Shown here: piece after piece, positions 11,841-23,503 of the stretch
Layout: each line of letters opens with the position of its first letter
How positions within the stretch are numbered: the stretch's first letter is position 1
Origin: Lucifuga dentata
Lineage: Eukaryota; Chordata; Actinopteri; Ophidiiformes; Bythitidae
DNA length: 64,000 nucleotides
Reading direction: 5' to 3'
Assembly: GCA_014773175.1 (NCBI GenBank)
Contig: VXCM01005560.1
Location: forward strand, 1-64,000
The notes under the pieces: generated by a model
Told to the model about the DNA's origin: nothing
The model's database searches: none
The model's input: only the letters and a program-made list of their open reading frames with translations
Position numbers and translations under genes: made by a program

Positions 11841-11986
11841 AGAGACCATGTCTACATCTATTATAAATCTTCCCACTGAAGCAATTACTACCTATGGTCT
11901 GTCTTTCATATACTGTACCCTCGCTTTCTCTCTGTCTTTTCCATCTACACACATACGCACACACACAATCTGCAAATACAGTAAAT

Positions 11987-11995
11987 GCGTGTGAG

Positions 11996-12029
<34 letters not shown>

Positions 12030-12061
12030 TCTGAATCTATTATAAATCTTCNGCGTGTGAG

Positions 12062-12095
<34 letters not shown>

Positions 12096-12117
12096 TCTGA
12101 ATCTATTATAAATCTTC
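11987..12117. repeat. 65 bp direct duplication around a single N (assembly join)
   Basis: 11987-12051 and 12053-12117 are the same 65 bases, including a GA run, separated by one N at 12052. This is best read as an unmerged contig overlap. Confidence 0.85.
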
Positions 12118-12180
12118 CCATTTAGGCCATCACTACTTGTGGCATTGCTTTCATACATTCCCTCTCTCTCTCTCATCCAC

Positions 12181-12199
12181 ACGCACACACACACACACT
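12181..12199. repeat. (CA)n microsatellite
   Basis: Short CA run next to a CT run at 12163-12175. Confidence 0.9.
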
Positions 12200-12609
12200 A
12201 AGTGGACCACTGGGTGGAACAGATGAGAGGAAATGGAAGAGTCCTGACAGACAGGAGGATAAGTGGAGAGATAATCAGGTGTGAAATCAGTCTGAATTCT
12301 TGCAGTATTCAGTCCATCTCTCAACGGAGCCATTTCTGTTTTACACAAAACTAACAGTACTAATAGTCGGGTTGCTGCTATTTCCCTATTGTCCATTGCT
12401 TGTACAGCGGGGAAATGTTAACCTGTCAGCTCCTATATATATAGTCCCCAGGAGTGTGTGTGTTCAGCACTGACATGCAGGATTCCATGTTGTTTTCTTT
12501 TTCTCCTCTCCTGCACTGGCTTTATTCCTTTACTCCTCTCCCTGAGCTTCATATCATTCCCGACTCCTACTGATCAATCATCCTCTGTCTCTCCTTTGTC
12601 CGTGTTTGT

Positions 12610-12639
12610 CTATTTTTATCCTCCATTTCCATGCATTCC

Positions 12640-12672
<33 letters not shown>

Positions 12673-12703
12673 NCTATTTTTATCCTCCATTTCCATGCAT
12701 TCC

Positions 12704-12736
<33 letters not shown>
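12610..12736. repeat. 63 bp duplication around a single N, with (CT)n
   Basis: 12610-12672 and 12674-12736 are identical and each ends in a CT run, with N at 12673. Same assembly signature as at 12052. Confidence 0.85.
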
Positions 12737-12739
<3 letters not shown>

Positions 12740-14160
12740 GCTCAATTTTTATACAAGTTGTTTTGTTGTGACTAGCAATAATATTCAAAATAAGGAGGCT
12801 GAATAAAATGGCAATGGAACCGCATTTGTCAAATAAATGATGATGCAATGTAAAAAAAAAACAAACAAACAAATAAAATGTTTTAGTGAAAATTATTAGA
12901 ATTTGTGTTGAAGTATATCATAGCTTTTTTTTTTTTTTTAAATCAGCATAATAATATTTAAGCCCAAAAACCCACATGACAGTTGTGATCAAAGCATATT
13001 TGGCAGAATCTGGTTGTTATGTAGCGGCAGACTGGCAGAAAGCAAACAGCAGATGTCAGGATGCAGATGGACTCTTTGGACAGTTATGGCAGATACAGAA
13101 ACAAACGTGCACACTGCATACGAACACACGTGCACAAAGTTCACGTCATGTTCATGTCTGATGCAGCAGAGAAACACGAGCAACATGTAGCAACCAAACG
13201 TTTTGTTCACATCTCATTTTTACCTCTGTCTCATCCTCCATATATTTCATTTTATCCATCTTTCCCCTTATCTCTCCATTTTTACTCGCTGTTCTTCCTT
13301 CATTCTCACCACCTTACTTCGGTGAGAATGAAGGAACTGGCATCTTGCTGTGTTACTTTGGTGTGTGAAGCTACAAGACATAAAAAAAAAAAAATCACCT
13401 TTCACTACTGTTCAAGTTCTGATTCACACTTGTATCTCTTGTGCATTCCCCCAGTTTCCCTACTTTCTTCTTCTATTCTTCTCTTTCTTTATCCCATCTT
13501 TCTTTTCCTTTTCTCTCCCTGCCCTGTTCATCTCTGGTCTTAAATATTTGATTATGAGTGTGCCGACATGACACCACTGCTGGGGCTGAGGTTGTTTATA
13601 CCTCAAAGCAGCACTTTCAAACATATTGTACATCTGAGGCTCTTCTGTGTCATTTAATCTGGCAGTGCAGCTGCAGAACAACCATGAACCATATAAATTT
13701 CTGTTGTATTACATCACCAAGAACAAGGTCACTGGACAGTGTTGGAAAGACAAAGGCATGCACCCAATAAAGGCAATGAATTTGTGGAGAAACATTTGCT
13801 TGGTGTCATGAGTCATTTTCAGACCTGTAGCCTGTTTGCTCTGGTCAGAGTCACTGAATGAATAGTTACCTTTGAAACACTGACCAGGCTTCAGTTTGGC
13901 TTCACACACAAAAAGTTCTGAACCAAAATATATCAACAAAAGTGTTTGCTTCATTCATTGGTCAGCAATGTATGGGAGCAGGAGCATGAAGCTCAAACAG
14001 GAAGAAGATTACGACGCTGGAGAAGGGAACAACAGCATTGGTACGTGTTCCTAGTCATGGTCATCATTTGAGCCTGTTTTGCTTTAAAACAAACGTCAAA
14101 AACTGCATATTATGTCACATTATGTGATAATGACTTGCAGCCTTCAGATGGCTGAACATG
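12737..14160. other. Non-coding; pyrimidine-rich patches
   Basis: Contains a pyrimidine-biased stretch (about 13215-13320 and 13440-13530) that opens long frames (for example 13061-13543) with low-complexity S/F/L text. I see no domain and do not call a gene. The perfect hairpin at 13295-13336 is listed separately. Confidence 0.5.
13295..13336. other. Perfect 16 bp inverted repeat, 10 nt loop
   Basis: Left arm TTCCTTCATTCTCACC (13295-13310) and right arm GGTGAGAATGAAGGAA (13321-13336) are exact reverse complements. Function unknown. Confidence 0.85.
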
Positions 14161-14619
14161 GCTGTTATGGAAAACAGTTGGCAGTAACATACTACAGGTC
14201 AGATGTTTGAGGCCACCCCCAGATTTAGCATGACCAGAACCACACTGTGTAGCAAGTTAATCCCAAAATGATGTGGGAGAAGGCAGACAGCAGGCTAGTG
14301 AATAGAACGTTAAAACATATCAGCAAGGGAGCTGGAACACAACTGGAGTGCACTAATACAGACTGGGCATGCCTTCATTAAAAATCATTTCTTAAGCCAT
14401 AGTGGCTACATAATGTGCTCCTGTTGACAAATTCTTCTTGAAAACTAATTAGCTACATTTATTTCATATATTTTTTGTCATCTCCTGTGCAATAAATTGT
14501 AAAACAAACAGTGTATTGATGACTTGTTTTTAAATCTGGCCTCAAACTTCTGGCCTGTAGTGTATGCGGGTTATATTTATTGGACTCAAAAATGAAAAAT
14601 CACTGGTATGGTCCTTTAA
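14161..14619 (-). mobile_element. TTAA-MITE right arm, split by a Tc1-like insertion
   Basis: 14164-14191 (TTATGGAAAACAGTTGGCAG then TAACATA) and 14563-14619 (TATGCGGGTTATATTTATTG... to GGTCCT+TTAA) are consecutive parts of the family's right arm, separated by the insertion at 14192-14562. Sequence to the left does not match the family, so only the terminal ~85 bp survive. Confidence 0.7.
14192..14562. mobile_element. Tc1/mariner-like non-autonomous element
   Basis: Left end CTACAGGTCAGATGTTTGAG and right end CTCAAACTTCTGGCCTGTAG are imperfect inverted repeats resembling the CACTACCRGTCAAAAGTTTG ends of fish Tc1-type elements. TA dinucleotides flank both ends (14190-14191 and 14563-14564), as expected for that superfamily. 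About 370 bp, with no transposase frame. Confidence 0.65.
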
Positions 14620-16157
14620 GTAATCTTGATATGTTATTTTTTGTCCACATCTGTTTTATTGTTATGGAAGTGTAGATTAACATTATTAGCCCTCTCTGGT
14701 TCTACGTCAATCAACAGATCAATAAATCATCTTGTAGGTGGTTGAGAAATAGTTTGGATCATGTTCATGCAACAAAGAAATTGCTCCAGAGTTCACGCGT
14801 GTTCACACCTCCCCTAATCACAGGGAGAAAATGAGACAAATCCATTCAACTAGACTAAAACTCCTATAATTTCTACTGCAGTCACTTTGAACAAGTTTTC
14901 TATTTAATTTCCAAAAAGCATTCATTTTTAACCATTTGGGAATGCACAAAAATAACTTTACAGCTCATGTGTATATCCATTATTTGAAGAAGTCAAACAG
15001 TTAACCACCATAATGTGTTCTGAATGGTTTCTGGTGTAAATAAAGGAAAGGAAAAAAGTGCCACTCTCGGTCATAAAAAGAGGAGTGTCGTCTCAAAACA
15101 ATAAAGACAACCTGCTCTCAAAACTTTGGGTCTCTATGCATGTTGTATTTCAAACAATCAAATTAATCTGAACCTCACTGCATTAGCAGAGTATGGCTCA
15201 TTATTTTGCCTTTTTATTTTGCGAAAAAAATCATGGGAAAAAAATAACAGTAATGGAAAATACAGGTGGAAATTAGAGTAGAAAAACAGCATTTGCAGCA
15301 CAAACACGGTTCATTGTTCTATTATTTACTTTGAGGATATCTGGTACATACTTAGCAGCTCATTTGCATTTCCTTCCATTTCTCTCTTCACGTTTTATTG
15401 CCGGAAGGTGTTAGTGAGCTTTTCTTACTGATAAGATAACATCTTTTGCTGTAAACTGTGGTGATAGTGTCTTCTCTGGGGCAGAAAACACAGCTTTTGA
15501 ACTAGTAGGGAGATAAAATCTGAAGGAAAATCAGTTAAAAGCCATTTGCTCTTTTAAAATTCTTGGTATTTGATGATCTTTACGTATAAGTCTATACTAA
15601 AGGGTAGTAGTATTACCAAAAAAAAAAACAAATACTTATAGGAGTTTCTGCACAATTCGTGGGCTCCAGTGAGGAGCTGTTTGTCGAAATGTGCAGAGCA
15701 AAGACTTCATAAGGTCTCAACAAGAAAGAGAGAGAAAATGCAGCTGGAGAGAACCAGCAGACATGAAATTGAAAAGCACAAAACAAGAACCTGTATGAGC
15801 CGTTATGCCCGAAGCTTACAGCTAAGCTAAAGCGCTAACCCACTGACCCACATATCACACAAGAAGCACTTTATGTGGGTGTCAAAGAAAGCTGGTCAGT
15901 GTTCCTTAGCAGATGCTGAACAAAAAGGGATGGAAAATATGAAATAAACTGTAAACTGCAGCCAAATTCACAGAAAAAAAAAATCTAAAATGTGACAATA
16001 ACTAAAAGATTATTTTGTAGAAACTTGAACATTATTTGTAATATCCTTGAACTGTCAATGAGAACAACAAAACCCAATAAAAATTTTAATTTTAGATTAT
16101 TCAGGTAGTAAATCTTTCTGTTTCTTCAACAAAGAAGTCATCACATAATCAACTTTT
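14620..16157. other. No feature seen
   Basis: AT-rich unique-looking DNA without open frames above chance or recognisable repeats. Confidence 0.5.
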
Positions 16158-16350
16158 TTAAAAGAACATACCAGAGATTTTGCATGTTTAAGCCCTTTAA
16201 ATATTATCTGCATAAATTTACGTTATAGCCAACCATCTTCCAAAACATAAAACTGTATTTTAGTTTTTTTGTTACTTTGCCAAATCCCCTAATCTTTCAA
16301 ACTCAAATGGTGATACACCCACCTTAAAAATTCAGTGTATCTTGTCCCTG
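16158..16350 (+). mobile_element. TTAA-MITE family, left half only
   Basis: Starts at TTAA (16158-16161) with AAGAACATACCAGAGATTTT and runs through CCAAATCCCCTAATCTTTCA and GGTGATACACCCACCTTAAA, ending near the middle of the family consensus. The right half is absent. Confidence 0.8.
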
Positions 16351-16732
16351 CAGGTTACCAGATTTAAACTGTAGACATCATGACTCAATGAATGAATGAA
16401 TTCTATGCAGCATGAATAGATCTCAGTGTTCTGCAGTTTGGTGAATGGGTGGCTTCATGTAGCGGCAGCTGGTTTAGGTCTGATCTGGAGAATGAAAGCT
16501 CATGTGATGCAGACTAAACATTAGGGGAGAGAGGAGACGGGATGAAGAGGGAGGGAGGTCGTAGGATCAAGCCAGCTTACCAAAGAAAAAAGTGGGTCAC
16601 TCCTTGTTGACAGACTTGCTGGAATGTGAAGCTGCAGTTGTGATTTCAACTACGAAGGGTGAATTAAATCCAACTAATCAAGCAAATGTTTGCATGTGTG
16701 TGTGCAAAGGATTTGGGGTTTCTTTTCTCACA

Positions 16733-16890
16733 TCCATCCATCCATCCATCCATGCACATACATCCCCTATACCTCTAGTACAGAGTCAATGCTGAAGATC
16801 AGCCCAGCATGCACTAGGAGTGAGGTAGGTATATCCTGCACCTCTGCAGTCTATCACCTACAGGCATTCACACTTACTTTCACACCTACA
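16733..16890 (+). repeat. Teleost interspersed repeat, decayed copy, with (CCAT)n start
   Basis: A CATC run, then AGCCCAGCATGCACTAGGAG, TGCACCTCTGCAGTCTATCA and CATTCACACTTACTTTCACA match the same teleost repeat as 3228-3360, here extending further 3'. Confidence 0.6.
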
Positions 16891-16993
16891 ATCTGAAGAG
16901 CTCACCATGACTTTTTTGAAAGCAGGAAACCAGCTTCAGTGTTAGGCCTTAGCTGAGAATTGATGTCATCCCACAAAAGTGTGATACTTCCTC

Positions 16994-17030
16994 TTTTTTT
17001 TTTTTTTTTTTTNTTTTTTTTTTTTTTTTT
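16994..17030. repeat. Poly(T) with an assembly N
   Basis: About 36 T with N at 17013. The length is unreliable. Confidence 0.85.
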
Positions 17031-17923
17031 ACTTTGTCTTGGCTGTGTACAACCTGTTTCTAAATGTTTTTGCTTTTTTGGTTTTTAATTTTTAGGTCTT
17101 GTCCTGCTTTCAGTCATTCTGCAGCTCATGTTTTAACTTCCTCTTTTTCATCTCCCTCTCCCTTGAACTCAGCTCCCCTGTTCTCTGCTTATTTACCTCG
17201 CTTTCTTGTCGTCCTAATCTGTGACAACTATAATGACTGTCTCTGTCCTCCAGTCAACTAAACTGAGGCTTAAATTGGTTTGCACTGGTGGATGATATCG
17301 TAGCTGTTGAGTGAAGCGGCTTGTGTATCCGAAATGTCATTAATGTGACAAGAAGGCATTTTAGAGGCTCTGAAAGGGCTTCAAACACATAATGGTTGCA
17401 TTTGTTTGGCTTTGACGATTCAGGTCTGTGTTCTGGGTGGTTTGTATAATGATAAGAAAAACAGCATTAAACTGCCAGATTCTGCAACAGAGTTTGATGT
17501 GACAGCAGAGAGACAGAGAAAAATGAAAAAAAGAGAGGAAATAACTGACACATACAATATCAGGACTGAAGTCAAGACAGGTCCCATTGTAGTGAATCAA
17601 AGCACGGCTAATTGGCAAAATTATAGAGGTGGGGNGGGAGAGAGAGAGAGAGAGAGAAGTGTCTGATGGTAAAACCATAAATTAACTGCATGTCCTTAAT
17701 ATAATACATTAATAATTCAGTAAAAAATACATTATATGACTAACTGGGATCTTACTTCTGCATTCTAGATGAAAGGAGAGAAATACTTTAAAGTTAGAAA
17801 GCTTGGAAGGATGAATAATTAATATTGTTTAAACTTCATTTAGCATTTGTTTGCATTAGCACTTACATGTCTAATCCTGAACAGTTTGTATGATCTTCTC
17901 AAAACTGCAATGAGCCCTCTGTG
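17031..17923. other. Non-coding; short (GA)n next to an N
   Basis: N at 17635 within a G/GA run (17631-17658). The frames at 17361-17678 span the N and are not genes. Confidence 0.5.
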
Positions 17924-18378
17924 CTAAAAGGATCATACTGATGATCGTGCGTGCGTGTTTAGTCCAATATATGCAATCCATGCACATTACATTTGATGAT
18001 CATTTCCTAAAATATAGTACTTTAGCGGTAAATTTCAGAATTTGTTTTCCTGCCTTGGAGACTGCCATTGGTTTCACTCATTCCACTACACTATAAAAAT
18101 CAACTTGAAACATCCTTGACATCCTTGAAACATCCTTGAGACTTGAAACATCCTTGACACACATAATCATGCATGGTAATCATGCATACGTGTTAGATGG
18201 TGAAACATTGAATTTTATGATAGGTGTATCACCTGAACATTTGATTTTTTAAAGATTAGGGGATTTAAAAAATAACAGGAAAACACTTATGTTTTGGAAA
18301 TTGGTTGTCAGTAACATAACATGTATGCGGGTTATATATTGGTCTCAAACATGCACGATCGCCAGTTTGGTCCTTTAA
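17924..18378 (-). mobile_element. TTAA-MITE family, decayed full copy
   Basis: The left end AAAAGGATCATACTGATGAT is degenerate, and its flanking target is CTAA instead of TTAA. The inner GACTGCCATTGGTTTCACTC block is followed by a small local duplication of ACATCCTTGA (18112-18157). The right arm ends TTTGGTCCT+TTAA (18375-18378). Confidence 0.75.
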
Positions 18379-18620
18379 GGGTGTTTTAACACCTACATGA
18401 CTTGGTCCAGTTCAATCAGACTGTGGGTAACTTTCCTCCTTGGTACAGTTTGTTTAGACAGCTCTAAACACAGCAATCGCATCTTGGTGCCGACCAAAAC
18501 AATCGCACCGACACCATTTTGAGGAAGTGGTGTCAGTCTGGTTCCAAAACAACTCTAAAGTGGTTTTGTTTGTAGTCTGAACATGATCTGCACTACTTCC
18601 AAAGCAACTGCGGAGCAATC
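18379..18620 (+). repeat. Left end of a second MITE type (GGGTGTTTTAACACC start)
   Basis: Directly abuts the preceding element. Segments such as TTGGTCCAGTTCAATCAGAC, TGGTACAGTTTGTTTAGACA and AACACAGCAATCGCATCTTG resemble a fish hAT-type MITE I recall. No matching right end is seen, so the copy is truncated or the ends have decayed. Confidence 0.4.
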
Positions 18621-20908
18621 TATTGATGTACTGATTAATCTAGATCCAGAGATGCTCAGTATGCATGCTTAACATTACGCAAACTACACTTTTGATTAGC
18701 AAAGCCAACGGATGCCTTGAAACAGTTGTACCACATCAACCTTACCTCGCACGTCTTCATGTTAACCTGTTGAAGGTTAGCATGTTGTTTATGTGTTCAA
18801 TATGAAGTCCATTCTCCTGCTGAGCCCGTCTGATGACAACTCATCATCTTCACATAACGTGGAAAAATATACAGCAACACATCATTCTGCTGCCACAGTT
18901 TTCTTGGTATGTGGCCCAAATGATGACTATGACTCAGAAAGCATCCAATGCCATCTTTCTCATGTTATTTAGCTCTCTCAGCCTAGGAAATTTTTTCCTG
19001 TTTGCTTTTTTTCTCTCCCTTCCCCAGACATTTCTGACCAATGTGCAGAGCCAGCATTCTTGCATGACTTGTGCTGCTGTATTTTGGTTGATTTGATGTA
19101 TTCCTGTGTGAAATCGAACTAAATCAACCAGTAAATGCAACACTGCAACAATTTAGTCTCTGATTCAGGACAGAGCAAACGTACCACAGGTCTAAAAATA
19201 GCCTTAGATTTTATATCTCACCAGCGTGTCTTGTATCACTGCAGCAATGGGAGCTACTGATCTTAGCTGGAGAAAAATGATGATCAACTGCTGGTGGAGC
19301 AGCAGGCCAGAGCCGGAATGATGAGAGAAACAAACTGTTTTTGCTGAGGAAACGCCATGTCTATAAATCTCTTTTTAATACCCCGCAGTCATCCTGTTTC
19401 TACTCACACCGATAATTCACAAACAATCCAATAGTCGCTTCTCATAGGAAGGCCTGTTAGATAAAGCCATTACTGTACAGCCTGAGGATTCTTTATGGAC
19501 AGACACAGAATAGATTTATACATTACACTGTCTATCTATCTAACCACATCCTAATGGTTTCACACACACACACACTAATTATGATTTCATTCTCACAGAC
19601 AGACAGAAAACAGCAGCTTCAGCCAGTTCAATTCCAAACTGATATTGAACAAAGCCTCAGCTCAGACTGTAATCATGACCAGTTTGCCTACTTTCCAACA
19701 AAGATTGAACCTCCAGACTATTTACTTCACCTCTGGACAAAATTTTGAAATATTACTTTCACCATCCTCTGGTACAGACCCAGAGCACTCATAACTCAGA
19801 AATGAAAATATTTAAGTTTGAATGGACTGACAAAACAATGTGTGCTTTTAGATTCGGTGGTATTGTTTTTCCCCAGCAAAGGTCTCACTAGTTGTCACAT
19901 AATAATGTCAGTCTCATCATCATACACCTTTTCTTTTTGTAAAGCATAGTTTTCAACTGCTTGTGTTTCTCTCAGGATGTCTCAGATGGATTTTGATGAA
20001 ATTTTGTAAATACATAAGACTGGGTCAAGGAAGAGCTGATAAGACTTTAAAGCAGATCTGTATCTAAATAAAGTATTTTTCAGTTACTTTCTTTAACATT
20101 GCAAAAAAGGGCATTTTTTTTTATATTTTTGACTATTTCTCAAAAACTAAGACACCAATATTAATGAATGGACTATCAAGAAGTGCAAATGATCCCAATC
20201 TACTTAAATATATGCTCATATTTGGTCACATTTCTGGCATCCCTGCATGATGCTGACTCAGCAGTGTAACATGATTTTGACATATTTTTGGATATAGATC
20301 CAGAAGAAGACAAGGTTGCAATACAGCTATACAATGAATTTTTACAAGGAATCTTTTTTTTACACGTTTCATCTGATTTCAAGGCAAATGTAGTAAAAGT
20401 CTGGATGTATTGGCAAAATAAGTGAAATCAGAGGACTGTTGGGTGTTGATGAAGGTATAAGCTCTGAGTAAACTCTCCTTATCCCAAATGTAAATTTCTG
20501 TATTTCACACTGTCAGTGTGTCTCTTTTCCACTTTGCCTCCACTTCTCCATGTTAGTTCCTCTGCACTTATTCGTTATGCTGCACCTATCAGTATGAGCT
20601 TTTCCACCTTTGCTCTCCTCACATTAAGCTTTGCACATTTCCTACAGCAAAATCTCATTTCACAGCATGAAGTATATATACTTGTAGAACTAAAAGCTTC
20701 GAACAGACTCAGAAATTCTGCTCGGTGGCCCCTCACAGAGTTTTGCTGTGAAATCCAGCAGATGCCCCATAAATGGAAAACGGTAGAGATGAGGTGCTTT
20801 CAATGGCCAAAGTATGTACTTTGAAGTAATGCTGCAGTGAAAGAGATCAGTAGAGATCACAGAGGGAAGAAGGGAGAGATGTTTTTATTCCATACAGGCC
20901 AGCAGATC
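18621..20908. other. No feature seen
   Basis: Unique-looking non-coding DNA; open frames at 18833-19096 and 20516-20824 lack family signatures. Confidence 0.5.
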
Positions 20909-21476
20909 TTAAAGGACCATATCAGTGATTTTGCATGTTTGAGCCCAACAAATACTACCCACATATATGTTACTTAATCATTTTCCAAAACCCTATTTTA
21001 GTTTTCTGTTATTTTGCCAAATCCCCTAATTGTTCAAAATCAAATGTCCAGGTGATACACCCACCTTAAAATTCAATGTTTCTCCTGCTGCCATGTATGT
21101 CGAAATGTAGAAGGGACAGCTGATTTTAATTTCTCTGTAAAAACATCTTCTCCTGGGACTATATTCCTTGGCAGAGACATACGTTTTCTTCCATGCAGCT
21201 CCATGTTGTTGGACTGGTTAAATAAAGTTACTTCGACAAATAATTTAATAGATGTCATATTCTCTATGATGGATTACTTCTCACAAGTGCGTTTCAAGTC
21301 TCTACAATTTGATTTTAATAGCGTATTGACTTGAAATAATGGCTGCCTGGAAGGTAGGAAAAACTATTCTAATATTTACTGCTCCAGGTATGTTTTGGGA
21401 AATAGTTGCATGTAATGCATATGCGGGTTGTGTATATTGGCCTCAAATATGCAAAACCAGTGGTATGCCCCTTTAA
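20909..21476 (+). mobile_element. TTAA-MITE family, full-length copy (reference copy here)
   Basis: 568 bp from TTAA (20909-20912) to TTAA (21473-21476). The left arm reads AGGACCATATCAGTGATTTT and the right arm ends GGTATGCCCCT. The arms are inverted over about 100 bp. The asymmetric middle holds the markers CCCCTAATTGTTCAAAATCA, TATATTCCTTGGCAGAGACA and GGCTGCCTGGAAGGTAGGAA. No open frame codes for a transposase. Confidence 0.85.
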
Positions 21477-22522
21477 AGGAATCTGCTTTATGGGCCAACT
21501 GCAGTCTGTAGAGTGTCACCAAACATCCAATTTATAGCTGCAATGAGGCTTGTGACTTCTTTTTAAGAGTAGAAAATAGGTTCTTGATGTTGTGGTAAAT
21601 TCCTCTGTGACCCCTGAGAGCAAAGAAACTTCAAAGCGAAGAACAGGCATATACAAAGAAATGTAACTGGGCAAAGAGAAAACAGACATAAAGTGTGGAG
21701 GGGGACAGGTTTCCTTTCAGCTTTCTGCCAGGTAACCGACAAAAACACGACCTGTTGTGATATCAAATAAGACCCAAGGGGTTCCACAAACAGAGGGGGA
21801 GGGACAGCCAGACTTAGATCATGAACATGTTTTCAGAACACACACTTTCCCTTCCTGGCAGGTGTCTGTGAGTGTGTATATGTGTGCCAATGTTGTGTCT
21901 ATGTATGCGCACACTGTGTCCAAGGGTGCCTCAAACAAGCTGTTCAAAGAGTCAGTGTTTAGGCTGCGACTGGAGGAAAAGTCTGCGCCTTCTCTCAAAA
22001 CACATGGTGAGAGTCAAACGTAATAACATAATGCAGGCTCTCCTGGAAACAAAACATTATTCACATACTTAAGTGGAATAACGGCTTACAGACTACTTTT
22101 TCCACACTCACTTCCCTCCGTTCCTCTGAAGAGCTTTTTTCACAACTGTAAGCCTTGATACAGCACACAACCTTTGCTCTTGCTGCATTAGGGACCAATT
22201 AGTGCAAAACAAAACCTGCTACCCATGATAACAGCGTAAAAATAATTGAAACAGACAATATAACAGTGTTGCTGTCTGCAAGTACAAAGTATTAGACTAC
22301 AGATGAAGGGAAAAAAGCCTTTTAGTCCTTTTCAAGTATCAAGTTTAGGACTTGGTAATGCTGACAGAATTTTGATTTGTTTCTGTAGCACTAAAGAATA
22401 ATGATAGGTAGACATGGATGTCCAATTTTCAGCTTAGAAGCTTATCAATTCTGATGAAATATCAGCATTGAGCCTAAATCTGTGGCAATGTGTGTAGTCA
22501 TTTAAGAATAAAAGATACTTAC
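21477..22522 (-). other. Start of the spsb4 intron after the coding exon, no feature
   Basis: Downstream (minus strand) of the GT donor at 22521-22522. I searched by eye for the SOCS-box exon and did not find it here or further left to base 1. Confidence 0.5.
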
Positions 22523-23255
22523 GGTCCAAGCCGTTGATGTACTTCATGCTTATCTCGCAATGTCCCCACACAGCACTGACAATGGGATGCAGCTTTTTGC
22601 CCTTCAGTCCTCTAAATGCCACTCCAAGGTACTGTCCATCCACCATGAAGCTCAGCGTGCCTTCATCCATGTCCAGAATTACTAGCAGGGAGTCCGGCAG
22701 CGTAAAGGTTTCTTCCGGCTCTAGGAAGGAAGGGTAAGAGGGCAGAGAGCTGTGGGCTCTGTTCTTACTATCATGGTAGAGCCGGTTGCGTCCCAGGTCC
22801 CAGCCCCATGACTCGCAGTCTGACCCCACCAGTGCCGTGTATCCAACAGAATGCAAAGGAGCTTCAGATGTCGCTACCCCAACCACAGCGTGAGTGCCAC
22901 GCTGCCGAGCAGGCCAATGGATCTTCCAGACATGGAGACCACGAGTGTATCCTACTCTCCCCCGAATGCAGTCCGTGCTCTGTGCTACAGGGTGGCGATG
23001 AAATGTCAACTTATCGTCCTCTTTGATGAAAATGTTGAGCGAGCGGTCTTCAGGGTTCCATGCGTGGCGCAGCTGTGTTTCTAGGCCAGAGCAAGGCATG
23101 TCCAGCAGAAGATCCAGCCTGGGAGGCTTACAGAAATCAGGGCCCCTCAGTTCTGGGTGCTGCCGGCGATGGGCTGAGGGCCGGTAGGATGGAGATCCAC
23201 CACTGTCCCCACGGCTGTCTACTGATTTAATCCCACCAGAGATCTTCTGTCCCAT
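22523..23255 (-). CDS. spsb4: SPRY domain-containing SOCS box protein 4, main coding exon
   Basis: Substrate-recognition subunit of an elongin B/C-cullin-RING (ECS) ubiquitin ligase; its SPRY domain binds target peptides of the DINNN type and the SOCS box recruits the ligase. The exon encodes 244 residues from [13 protein letters not shown] to ...YINGLD, then a split codon C|GTAAGT (GT at 22521-22522). That matches the NGLDP junction of the family, with a phase-1 intron before the SOCS-box exon. SPRY spans about residues 55-244, with [65 protein letters not shown] and [39 protein letters not shown]-like and [12 protein letters not shown] text favour SPSB4 over SPSB1. The start has a strong context (GCCATGG). 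An upstream in-frame ATG at 23345 would add 30 unrelated residues and is rejected. Oddities: a short serine/glycine insert near residues 14-22 and an SS insertion at 169-170. Confidence 0.93.
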
Positions 23256-23503
23256 GGCCGAGATGGAAGGGTCGAGCAAAGGAGGGAAGGAGGAAAAGGA
23301 AGGGGGAAGGGTGGTGTTTGTGCAGGTTGGTGCTGCGCTGTGCAAAGCTTGATGTTACCTCATCAATGCGGCGGGGTTATGGTGAGCAATCCCAGTCAGA
23401 AAAAGGTGGAGGAGGAGGTGAAAGAGGAAGTGAGGTCAGACGATGTGTTCAGTCTGGTTTCATGCCACAAATGTCTTCACAAAAGGCTGAGCTGCTGCCA
23501 TTC
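23256..23503 (-). other. spsb4: Probable spsb4 5'UTR with candidate splice acceptor at 23504-23505
   Basis: On the minus strand a good tract (TCTTTCTCTTGACCTGTCCT then CCACAG) ends at 23504, about 250 bp before the ATG. The 5'UTR is pyrimidine-rich just before the start codon. It would contain short upstream ORFs. A second possible acceptor is GCACAGCGCAG near 23327. The choice is inferred. Confidence 0.4.

Noticed and set aside
13061..13543. 160-residue plus-strand open frame
   Set aside because: The second half is low-complexity text from pyrimidine-rich DNA; no domain, no splice context.
23256..23345. Upstream in-frame ATG extending SPSB4 by 30 residues
   Set aside because: The extension has no family similarity, and the internal ATG (MGQK) has a strong Kozak context and matches the conserved N-terminus.
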